Source: Sporocytophaga sp. (GTDB lineage Bacteria; Bacteroidota; Bacteroidia; Cytophagales; Cytophagaceae). From it: DNA of 64,000 nucleotides. The DNA lies in assembly GCA_024707265.1 (NCBI GenBank), contig JANQAB010000003.1:868001-932000 (forward strand). The letters are read 5' to 3'. The notes below the pieces were generated by a model. It saw nothing but the letters and a program-made list of their open reading frames with translations, made no database searches and was not told where the DNA came from. Shown in pieces: positions 47,655-56,087 of this stretch. Position numbers and translations under genes: made by a program. Each line of letters opens with the position of its first letter. The stretch's first letter is position 1.

Positions 47655-48728
47655 ATGTGGAATAAAACAAAATTTACAACTCTATTAGGTATCGATTACC
47701 CAATAGTACAAGGACCATTTGGAGGAGGCCTTTCATCTGTTAAACTTACAATTACAGTTTCAAATGCAGGCGGATTAGGTTCTTTCGGAGGTCAACCCTT
47801 TTCTGCTAAAGAAATAATTGAAACTTGTAACGAAATAAGAAAATTCACCAATAAACCATTCAACATTAATTTATGGGTAAGTGACAGAGATGAAGGCTTG
47901 GAAAATTATACTGATGATGATTATACCCAATTATGCGAATTATTTAAACCATATTTCAATGAATTAGGCTTACCCGTACCAGAAAGGCCGAGCAATCTGG
48001 GACCTAAATTTGAAGAACAAATAGAAGCTATCTTTGAGGCTAAGCCAGCTGTATTTAGTTTCGTTTACGGAATTCCATCTGATATCATAATAGAAAAGTG
48101 TAAGTCTCTGAACATAAAAACTGTTGGAACCGCCACCACTGCTGACGAGGCCGTCGCTTTAGAGGATGCAGGAGTAGATGCAATAATTGCAACAGGCTTT
48201 GAAGCTGGTGGACATCGTGTTTCATTTTTAAGTTCTGCTGAAAATTCTTTAACGGGGACATTTTCACTTATTCCACAGGTTGCAGACAATGTTAAAATTC
48301 CTGTCATTGCCGCTGGTGGTATTGCTGATGCCCGGGGAGTAAAAGCGGCATTAATATTAGGAGCAGATGCTGTTCAAATGGGCACTGCCTTTTTAGCTAC
48401 ATCACAATCAAACGCTACTCAAGACCATAAAGACAAATTATTTATGGAAGATGCAAAGTACACCACTCTTACAAAAGTCTTTACAGGAAGGCTTTCCAGA
48501 GGAATACGCAATAGACTAACAGACGACTTAAAACAAAGTGAACATTTATTAGCTCCTTATCCATTACAGGGAAAATTTATGAGTCATTTAAAAGCATATC
48601 CACCAGGCGCAGACAACAATCCTGACTTCAAATCTTATTGGGCAGGACAATCAGCATCATTATTAAAATATCGTGATGCCCAAACTCTGATCGAAAGTTT
48701 AGTTAAAGAAATGAATAAAATCAAATGA
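47655..48728 (+). CDS. Nitronate monooxygenase / NAD(P)H-dependent flavin oxidoreductase
   Basis: The product is 357 aa, a TIM-barrel FMN enzyme of the 2-nitropropane dioxygenase family. Motifs: LGIDYPIVQGPFGGGLSSVKLTITVSNAGGLGSFGG at the N-terminus, GVDAIIATGFEAGGHR (catalytic His and phosphate loop), PVIAAGGIADARGVKAALILGADAVQMGTAFLAT. It oxidises alkyl nitronates. Its position after yceI and the Crp/Fnr gene is consistent with one regulon. Cytosolic. Confidence 0.9.
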   Translation: MWNKTKFTTLLGIDYPIVQGPFGGGLSSVKLTITVSNAGGLGSFGGQPFSAKEIIETCNEIRKFTNKPFNINLWVSDRDEGLENYTDDDYTQLCELFKPYFNELGLPVPERPSNLGPKFEEQIEAIFEAKPAVFSFVYGIPSDIIIEKCKSLNIKTVGTATTADEAVALEDAGVDAIIATGFEAGGHRVSFLSSAENSLTGTFSLIPQVADNVKIPVIAAGGIADARGVKAALILGADAVQMGTAFLATSQSNATQDHKDKLFMEDAKYTTLTKVFTGRLSRGIRNRLTDDLKQSEHLLAPYPLQGKFMSHLKAYPPGADNNPDFKSYWAGQSASLLKYRDAQTLIESLVKEMNKIK

Positions 48729-48928
48729 TGAAGTAGATCTTGGGAGTGCCCCAAAGAAAGGCTTAAAATATCGCAGCATTTCTTTCTTCGCTTTGAAGAC
48801 AAATTAATTTCCATATGGTCGGAAGGCTTTTCCATCAAATTCCCTGCTTAGATATCTTTACCTTAAAGGCAAGATGCTATGTTCTCAAAAAATGCATTAA
48901 GGAAGGCCTTCCGACTATTGAAAATAAC

Positions 48929-50450
48929 CTACTTCTTAGGAACAGTAAACTGGAATTTAGTTTCTTCTCCCAATGTACTGTCAGCCCAAATATTACCCCC
49001 CGTTTTCTTCTACCAGCTGTTTAACGATTGTTAATCCAATTCCGTGACTTTCTATGTCATACTTGCCGGAATGGGCGACTTCAAATAAATTGAATATTTC
49101 TTTCAATCTTTCCTGAGGTATTCCCATGCCGTTATCTGCAACACAAATGGTGTAATAACTTTCTTTTTCAAAATAGGAAATGGTTATTAATGGATTAGGC
49201 TTATCCATATATTTAATGGAGTTGCTCAACAGGTTCTGTAATATCTGTACAATGGATGCACGAGGATATTTAATCTGTGGAAGGCCTTGTTGAATAAAAA
49301 AGTGAAAATGGGAAGGAGGATTAAGTGTTTCAATTATTTCGTGTACTGTTTTCTCCAAATTAATGCTTTCTCTACTCCTGATGGCATCTTTAGCTGACTG
49401 CAATACATTTTCAATAATGTCACGCATGTCATTAATCTTGGCTGTCATCATTTCAAGCATTTCATTCCCTTCATCATCTAAAGGGACTCCGGCATAATCA
49501 GCCTTTAAAGAAGATGCAATCCCCTCGATATTTGCAAGCGGAGACTTCAAATCGTGAGAGATCATATAGGCATACCGATCAAGTTTCTCATTAATACTTT
49601 TGAGCTTTTCATTGGATCTTAATAACTCAAGCGTACTGTCTTCAGCCCTTTGCTCCAGCTCCTGATTAGCCTCTTTTAATTTTTCCTCAGCTAGTTTGGC
49701 AAGGGATATATCGTCAAAGGTGAGAAGAATTCCATCATCCACCTTTATAAAATTAGCTTTGTACCAGACTGGTTTTTCTTTTCTCTTTACCTGAAATTCA
49801 TGAACCTCTGTATCGCCTCGTTCAGTCACCCTAATCATGATTTTAAAGATGTCAGAATCCTTTATCCAGGGATTGAGTTGGATGATTGTCTTGCCGATCA
49901 TCTCCTCTTCAGTTCTCCCAGTCAGCTCTAAAGCTCTTTTATTTGCTATTACATATTTAAAATCGACGATTTCGCCTTTTTCATTTCTATTGTTTTCATA
50001 TTTTACTATCCCATTAAGAGATGACTCAAAGATCCTTTGAAAAATTTCCTGAGTACTTTTCAGTTCTTCTTTTACACGGATAACTTCTGAAATATCCCGA
50101 ATAGCAGAGATAATAACAACTCCATACGGATCAGATTCCAATGGACTTAGACTAATTGCCACCTCAAACATTTCTCCACCTTTTCTTATACCACTGAGTA
50201 TGACATTGAAATGTATAATCGGTTCTGTATGATGATGCTCCAAAAAGTCTTTTCGATATTCATCAAGTACGTTATGATAATCTCCAGGTATTAGTATATC
50301 AGTGGGTTTCCCTAAAAGCTCTTCCCGTTTATAGTTAAAAAGCGCTTCGATCTGAGCGTTGGCATAGATGATCTCCCCTTCCTTATTGGTAACCAATATT
50401 CCATCAGGCAGACACTCCAATATTTTTCGGATATTTTCTTCTCTATTCAT
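48929..50450 (-). CDS. PAS-PAS sensor histidine kinase, frameshifted near its C-terminus
   Basis: Residues 8-120 form a first PAS (DGILVTNKEGEIIYANAQIEALFNYKREELLG), 130-250 a second (IFQRIFESSLNGIVKYE), then a coiled coil. Phosphoacceptor His is in YMISHDLKSPLANIEG near 298. The ATPase domain has N-box QNLLSNSIKY and G-box DNGMGIPQERLKEIF. The frame ends at TAA 48993 right after VKQLVEENGG; removing one G from G6 at 48996-49001 gives NIWADSTLGEETKFQFTVPKK and a stop at 48929 (506 aa). No membrane helix: cytosolic sensor. No response regulator is adjacent. Confidence 0.88.
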
Positions 50451-50650
50451 CTGAATAAGCCATCTTAGGGAAAATTCCCACCTAATAACCTTTTGGACTA
50501 CCGAATAGTTTAGAACTATTTGAGAACTTAATAATTACCTGATGACCTGCGTTTAATAAAAAATGACGGTCTTTTTCTGACTGAAATCGATCCCTCGACA
50601 GAACTAAAAAAATAAAATAAATCAACTAAAACCTGAAATTGTAGCATTTA

Positions 50651-50683
50651 ATTGATGCCAACGCCTAGAGCGATGGCATCAAT
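50651..50683. repeat. REP-like palindrome, diverged solitary copy
   Basis: ATTGATGCCAACGC-CTAGA-GCGATGGCATCAAT, one mismatch between arms. It lies just after the stop of the SNF2-type gene (50693) and could serve as its terminator. Confidence 0.7.
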
Positions 50684-50692
50684 ATTAATCCA

Positions 50693-53600
50693 TCAAACAC
50701 CCAACGTAAACAACTCCTTCAACTCTTTATTACTTAAATTACCTATCCAGTTTTCACCTGTATTAACAGTAAGCTCAGCCAGGGTTTTTTTACTCTGAAT
50801 CATCTCGTTGATACGCTCTTCAAAAGTCCCCTTCGTGATAAATCTATGAACCATCACATTACTCTTTTGTCCGATACGATAAGCCCGGTCTGTAGCCTGA
50901 GCTTCTACAGCTGGATTCCACCAGAGATCATAATGTATCACATGATTGGCAGCGGTTAAATTTAAACCTGTTCCTGCCGCTTTCAGCGAAAGGATAAATA
51001 TTTTGTTTTTCTTGTTCGTCTGAAAAGATTCAACCATTTCCTTACGTTCATTAAGAGAACACCCACCGTGATAGAACAACGGCTCTTCTCCGAAACGCTC
51101 TGTTATAAAGCGTTTCAACAGATCGCCCATTTCTTTAAACTGAGTAAAGACCAAAACCTTCTCTCCGGCCTCTACTATGCTATCCAGCTTATCAAACAGA
51201 AGTTCTGCCTTTCCGGAAAGGGATGGATCGTAAACTTTATTCTTTAAAAAATTAGTCGGGTGGTTACAGATCTGCTTCAAAGCTAAGATCATTTGTAATA
51301 CAAGCCCCTGTCTTACAAACAGTGATTTTTTATCCGTTGGCATCCCCTCTATGGCATCCATAGCTTCTTCGAGTGTCTTTTCATAAAGGGCTGCCTGACG
51401 TGGAGCAAGATGAGAAAAACAATCCATTTCAATTTTATCCGGCAAATCGCTGATGATTGTCTTATCAGACTTGAGCCTTCGCATCACAAACGGCGCTGAT
51501 ACATTTCGGAGCTTTTCTGCTGCCTTCAGATCATTTTGATTTTGTATGGGCACTGCAAAGGTTTCATTAAACTCTTTTATATTTCCCAAGAAACCTCTAT
51601 TGGAGAAATCCATTATACTCCATAGTTCCGAAAGACGATTCTCTACAGGTGTACCACTCATTGCAATAAATGTATCGGCTGGAATACTTTTTATTGCCTT
51701 ACTCTGAGCCGCCTCATGATTCTTTATATTCTGAGCCTCATCAGTGACCACAACATGCCACTTAAGCTTCTTCAGCACATCTGCGTCGCTTCGCACTACT
51801 CCGTAAGTTGTAAGCAATACATCGTATTTTTCCTTTTTATCTAATTGCCTTGCAGAACCATGATAAAGCCGGACATTCATTGAGGGCGCAAACTTTGTAA
51901 ACTCTGCCTGCCAGTTGGTGAGCAGACCTGTTGGGGCTACGATCAGAATCTTTTTCTTATCCAAAACTCCTTCCTCTTTGTACTTGAGCAATGTGGTGAT
52001 TACCTGAAGCGTTTTTCCCAAACCCATATCATCGGCAAGCACACATCCAAAACCTATCTTTGCATTGGAGTACAGCCAGGAATAACCTCTCTGCTGATAA
52101 GGCCTCAATACAGCATTAAGGTTTTCAGGCAAAGCAATATTTTTCTGAGTAGTAAGTTCTTTTATAAGCTTTTTAATTTCATCCGTAAGCAACACCTTGG
52201 CGCCATAGTAGTCATTGCTTAAAGCAGTTCGAAGTATTTCAAACGGAGAAAGATTTTTAGCCTGAGAAAAATGCTTATGTAACTTCTCTATATCCGCAGA
52301 ATTGACATAGATATAACTGGTCTTGTATTTAATCAGTCCTTCAGATTTATTTACCAGCTTGGAAAACTCCTTTTGATCCAATAAGTCATTACCAATGGAT
52401 ACCTGCCAGTCGAAATCAAGTAACTTATCAAGTCTTATAAATGCATTACCCGATGTAGGCTTACTTTTCACACGCAGACTGCCTTTAGGTTTTATAATCT
52501 CTTCAAGAGACTTGGGCAGCAGGATACTTATGTCCAGCATCTTAATCGCTGGTATCGCATTCATAAGAAATGGGCCAAATGTCTGCATATTCATGTGCAA
52601 CTCTTCCTCCCCATTGCTATTGATATACTGATCCAATCCGGGTATAAAGGCGGAGAGCTGCGTCAGAGATTGTAATATTCCATAACGAACAGCCTCATAC
52701 TTCTTTTGCTTAAGCACTTCTGACAAATTAAAAGGCTTCTCCATTACCTTGTCCCTATCCTGAATCTTCAGACTAATTCTAAAGCTATCATTCTTCAGCT
52801 CATCCACGATAATCACAGGATTAAACTTCCCCTGAGCAAGATAATATTTTTGCAGCCACATCTGAATCCCGCCGCTGAGCGCCTGCTCTCCAGGACCGTT
52901 AAAGGTATAGTTGAACTTTTCAAAAAATAATTTCAGGAATGTATCATCAGACTTTGCAGTATCATTCAGTGCAGGAATCAGTTCGGACAAGAATGCAGAG
53001 AGGATATTTGCAGAAAGCTCATTATCTACAGGTATGCTTTTTTTATCCTCATAAAAATAAATATCAGATGTCACATCCTGCTGAAACTGCTCTGTAAGCA
53101 ATTTCACTTCTTTGCTTAGCATTGCAGGAAGCCATCTTACTGCATTTTTTTTATTTTTCAGTTGAAAAATCTGAGGGACAACAGCTCCTTTAGCGAGCAG
53201 ATTAAGCGATAGTTGCAATGCCTTCTTAAGGGCTATAACGGATGGCTGATACTGGTCAATAGATACAGAAGGTATATTCCATAAAAGCGGAATAAGTTGT
53301 TTTAACCAGACTTTAGTTTTACCATCCATCACACTGGTTACTTCATACTCTGCCGATACCTGTACAGTCACAGAAGTATCAGGACTGATCAGAGATTTAT
53401 TCAGTACAGGAAAAAAAACACCTATAGGAGTTTTGTCCAATACAACCTTTTCAGCATTGCGCACTGTTCTTCGCAAGTAATAGGCATAAGATTCTTTAAA
53501 GTTTTTGCTTCCGTGATGAAAAGCGGGATTATCTGCCAGCAGCTGAATCAAAGGTTCAGTAACAACCGGGATCGCAGACAGATTCAGCGCGACACTTTTC

Positions 53601-54223
53601 CCTTCTTTGCCTGATTTATCCTTTTTTACTTTCTTATCTTTAATTGCCTTTTCTTTTACCAAAAGTGATTTTAAATCAGGTATATCATTCTTATCAGGCT
53701 GCTGAATAAGGATATTCTTTTTTTGCAGGTGCTCGGCAATATTTAACCTGTGCAGACTAAATACAAGAAAAGGATTGTTATCTATTTCAGCGCTTACTTT
53801 ATAAACAACGGCTGCGAGATGTTTGCAGGGAACTGCCCAGTCCGGACAGGAACATTGCATTTTAAAATCAGTCCATTGTCTCGGAAAGACTTTAAGTCCC
53901 AGCCTTTCTGCAATAGAAAGAACTTCAGGATCAAGCTCCCTGTTTAATAATTTGGAAATTATAAAAGGTTTTTCTGCAATAGCCTCAATTAAATCCTCAA
54001 TGCCATTTTCAAAAAATGGAGGTATTACAATCATAACATCATAAGGTTTGGGTCTACTTCCCCTTACCTTTGCAGAAATGATGTTTTCTTCAATTTTTAT
54101 GCTACTGACAGAGCCGTTTCTGGCATAAGTAACTCCCCGCGGAAGGCGATTATCATAATCAATATTTGTAAGAGAATGCAACCACTGTTCTCCCCACCAG
54201 GTTTTACCAAAGAATTTTGACAT
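50693..54223 (-). CDS. SWIM zinc-finger SNF2-family helicase
   Basis: The product is 1176 aa. A SWIM zinc finger lies near residue 122 (CSCPDWAVPCKH, CxCx6CxH). A long middle domain of the SNF2-associated type follows. The ATPase core is near 715-1140: Walker A DDMGLGKT (about 729), box II DEAQ (about 829), SGTPVENRLSELWSIMDF, and the helicase C part VLVFTQFKEMGDLLKRF, LSLKAAGTGLNLTAANHVIHYDLWWNPAVEAQATDRAYRIGQ. Such proteins move along duplex DNA or remodel DNA-protein complexes, probably in repair or transcription. RapA/HepA-like relatives are common in bacteria. Monocistronic. Confidence 0.93.
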   Translation of the reverse strand: MSKFFGKTWWGEQWLHSLTNIDYDNRLPRGVTYARNGSVSSIKIEENIISAKVRGSRPKPYDVMIVIPPFFENGIEDLIEAIAEKPFIISKLLNRELDPEVLSIAERLGLKVFPRQWTDFKMQCSCPDWAVPCKHLAAVVYKVSAEIDNNPFLVFSLHRLNIAEHLQKKNILIQQPDKNDIPDLKSLLVKEKAIKDKKVKKDKSGKEGKSVALNLSAIPVVTEPLIQLLADNPAFHHGSKNFKESYAYYLRRTVRNAEKVVLDKTPIGVFFPVLNKSLISPDTSVTVQVSAEYEVTSVMDGKTKVWLKQLIPLLWNIPSVSIDQYQPSVIALKKALQLSLNLLAKGAVVPQIFQLKNKKNAVRWLPAMLSKEVKLLTEQFQQDVTSDIYFYEDKKSIPVDNELSANILSAFLSELIPALNDTAKSDDTFLKLFFEKFNYTFNGPGEQALSGGIQMWLQKYYLAQGKFNPVIIVDELKNDSFRISLKIQDRDKVMEKPFNLSEVLKQKKYEAVRYGILQSLTQLSAFIPGLDQYINSNGEEELHMNMQTFGPFLMNAIPAIKMLDISILLPKSLEEIIKPKGSLRVKSKPTSGNAFIRLDKLLDFDWQVSIGNDLLDQKEFSKLVNKSEGLIKYKTSYIYVNSADIEKLHKHFSQAKNLSPFEILRTALSNDYYGAKVLLTDEIKKLIKELTTQKNIALPENLNAVLRPYQQRGYSWLYSNAKIGFGCVLADDMGLGKTLQVITTLLKYKEEGVLDKKKILIVAPTGLLTNWQAEFTKFAPSMNVRLYHGSARQLDKKEKYDVLLTTYGVVRSDADVLKKLKWHVVVTDEAQNIKNHEAAQSKAIKSIPADTFIAMSGTPVENRLSELWSIMDFSNRGFLGNIKEFNETFAVPIQNQNDLKAAEKLRNVSAPFVMRRLKSDKTIISDLPDKIEMDCFSHLAPRQAALYEKTLEEAMDAIEGMPTDKKSLFVRQGLVLQMILALKQICNHPTNFLKNKVYDPSLSGKAELLFDKLDSIVEAGEKVLVFTQFKEMGDLLKRFITERFGEEPLFYHGGCSLNERKEMVESFQTNKKNKIFILSLKAAGTGLNLTAANHVIHYDLWWNPAVEAQATDRAYRIGQKSNVMVHRFITKGTFEERINEMIQSKKTLAELTVNTGENWIGNLSNKELKELFTLGV

Positions 54224-54333
54224 ACTAAAAGAGCTATTGCCAATATATTATATTTCTTGTGCGAATTTTAAAGCTTTGTCCCCTTCTGTAAATGGAGAAC
54301 TTTGCGATGCAGAAAATTTTATTTCTATGGGTC

Positions 54334-55119
54334 TCAACTAACAACTAAGTTCACCCCCACCATTGTCAAATGAGCGAAAGCATGTGCAATAAAAGCACTC
54401 TCCAGCCCCCTTTTCCAGTAAGCATAACCAAAGAGAAAGCCTCCTATACTATTAGCCAGAATGATATATACATAAACGGGAAAGGTCACATCAGCTGTCA
54501 TCTGAAATACCATAGGTAGATGTCCTAATGCAAACAAAGCAGCTGACAGCACATTAGCGGTCCAATAAATTGCAGCATTCAGGCTCTTAAAAATCTTATA
54601 AAGTATCCAGACAAATAAAGTCATCAAACCGAAGCGGCACAACAGCTCTTCCGTAACACCTCCATATAAGAGCTTTGTGATCAGATTTAACCTCACATTA
54701 TCACTGGAATCTAACAAGACCTGAGGCAAATAGGGCTTAAAGAAATATGCTATGGCAATAATCGTCACCCCTGCTAACACTCCCAGGATACTACCTTCTA
54801 CAACAATTCCTTTTAAGCTAAAGGAATGAGTATCTCTTTTATCAAGTAGTTTTTCAAAAAAAGGTGCGGATAGGTTTACCTTGTCGTAAAGAATGGTTCC
54901 AATAGTTGTAGCAATGAACACTAACATTGCTGGGTTTATCAGAATAATAAATTTTAGAGTCTCTATAGGGATTTTTTCTGTTACTTCCGGAGGTAAATTC
55001 CCTAATGGTAAATCCGACAATAAAAGTGATGCGACCCCAGTCAAACCTATTATTACTAAGGACAGCCAAAGTTTAAACTTAAAATTGAGCATCCGCTTAA
55101 AACTATTGATACAGTACAA
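54334..55119 (-). CDS. CPBP (CAAX/ABI) family intramembrane metalloprotease
   Basis: The product is 261 aa with about seven membrane helices. Diagnostic residues: GGVTEELLCRFGLMTLFVW (EExxxR), AALFALGHLPMVF (second His motif) and AFIAHAFAHL. These are the metal-binding Glu and His residues of CAAX prenyl-endopeptidase-like proteases. In bacteria some members process peptides or provide bacteriocin immunity; the substrate here is unknown. It is the last gene before the zeta-toxin pair and is separated from it by a terminator. Confidence 0.85.
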   Translation of the reverse strand: MYCINSFKRMLNFKFKLWLSLVIIGLTGVASLLLSDLPLGNLPPEVTEKIPIETLKFIILINPAMLVFIATTIGTILYDKVNLSAPFFEKLLDKRDTHSFSLKGIVVEGSILGVLAGVTIIAIAYFFKPYLPQVLLDSSDNVRLNLITKLLYGGVTEELLCRFGLMTLFVWILYKIFKSLNAAIYWTANVLSAALFALGHLPMVFQMTADVTFPVYVYIILANSIGGFLFGYAYWKRGLESAFIAHAFAHLTMVGVNLVVS

Positions 55120-55129
55120 ATGTACTTCA

Positions 55130-55171
55130 TTTCAACAAAAAAGCCGAAGGCTAAAAATCACCTCCGGCTTT
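55130..55171 (-). terminator. Rho-independent terminator after the zeta-toxin pair (42-bp repeat, copy 1)
   Basis: AAAGCCGGAGG-TGATTTTTAG-CCTTCGGCTTTTTTG on the minus strand, 5 bp after the stop at 55177. Its 42 bp are identical to 56017-56058. Confidence 0.85.
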
Positions 55172-55176
55172 GTTTG

Positions 55177-55362
55177 TTATTCAATTTCATTCAAAAGATC
55201 AGGATTATTCTTTAAATCCCGGGCCTTAACCTTTATAATCTTGCCATTTTTTGAATAAACCAGTTCTCCATCCTCCAAACTCTTCTTTTCAATCATTCTT
55301 TTCACAGCAAGGTTAACTCCATATACAATTTTTTCGCGCAACTCATTAAATCTATCGTCCAT
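55177..55362 (-). CDS. Small protein overlapping the zeta-toxin gene (possible antitoxin)
   Basis: The product is 61 aa: a basic/acidic helix (MDDRFNELREKIVYGVNLAVKRMIEKKSLEDG) followed by a short hairpin (ELVYSKNGKIIKVKARDL). It overlaps the end of the zeta-toxin-like gene by 11 bp, so the two are translated together. The N-terminal helix resembles the start of some small antitoxins, but no family was recognised; antitoxin function is inferred from context only. Confidence 0.6.
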   Translation of the reverse strand: MDDRFNELREKIVYGVNLAVKRMIEKKSLEDGELVYSKNGKIIKVKARDLKNNPDLLNEIE

Positions 55363-55930
55363 TTGCTATCGATTTTATTTCGTTCCAAATTGATTCATTG
55401 TAAATCGTGCTTGATTCACTTTTATCACCTTCAGCTATTAAAACAGAACTGTCTCGTGAATTATCAAACACCATCCAATAGTTTACTATTGGAATAAAAC
55501 GTTCAAACAAATTCCTTATTCCTAACTTATATCTTCTTCTAACTATATCTTCAGGAATATTATGTCCCCCTTCTTTTACCCGAATGCCTACCCTTTCTAT
55601 AGCCAAATCAACTGTATTAAGCCAAAAATAAACTAAAGAAACAATATATCCTGCCTCTTGGGCTTCCTTGACCGTATTAACGTAACTTTTTGAAGATAGT
55701 GTTGTTTCAAACGCAAAACTGGCTTTAGAATTCAACAATTCATTAATCCTATTCAACATAATTCGTCCTGCTTGAATTGATACAGTTTCAGGCTGAAAAG
55801 GAGATAGTCCTTTTGCAATTTCATCCGCATTTATAAACTCCTTACAGTTTAGAATTTCAGGTAAAACAGTATAAGAAGCTGTAGTCTTTCCTGCCCCATT
55901 ACACCCCGCTATTATGTATAAGTTAGGCAT
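55352..55930 (-). CDS. Zeta-toxin-like P-loop kinase
   Basis: The product is 192 aa. Walker A GCNGAGKTT (residues 9-17), then FINADEIAKGLSPF with the catalytic Asp, and SFAFETTLSS, the typical zeta-toxin/UNAG-kinase pattern. Zeta toxins phosphorylate UDP-N-acetylglucosamine or related nucleotide sugars and stop wall synthesis; related chromosomal proteins may act on other substrates. No epsilon antitoxin homologue precedes it; the overlapping 61-aa protein downstream is the candidate partner. The pair is flanked by identical 42-bp terminator sequences. Confidence 0.8.
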   Translation of the reverse strand: MPNLYIIAGCNGAGKTTASYTVLPEILNCKEFINADEIAKGLSPFQPETVSIQAGRIMLNRINELLNSKASFAFETTLSSKSYVNTVKEAQEAGYIVSLVYFWLNTVDLAIERVGIRVKEGGHNIPEDIVRRRYKLGIRNLFERFIPIVNYWMVFDNSRDSSVLIAEGDKSESSTIYNESIWNEIKSIANGR

Positions 55931-56016
55931 TTTTATCCAATGTTTTAGTTAAGATAAGTATTATAAATAAATATTTGTTCCATAGCAGGCAGCTATTATT
56001 CAATTTCTTACTCCTT

Positions 56017-56058
56017 TTTCAACAAAAAAGCCGAAGGCTAAAAATCACCTCCGGCTTT
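56017..56058 (-). terminator. Rho-independent terminator of nrdA (42-bp repeat, copy 2)
   Basis: Same hairpin and 42-bp sequence as 55130-55171, 29 bp after the nrdA stop at 56088. Together the two copies frame the zeta-toxin pair. Confidence 0.85.
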
Positions 56059-56087
56059 TTGTATTTGAATTTAATAATGCCAACTGA

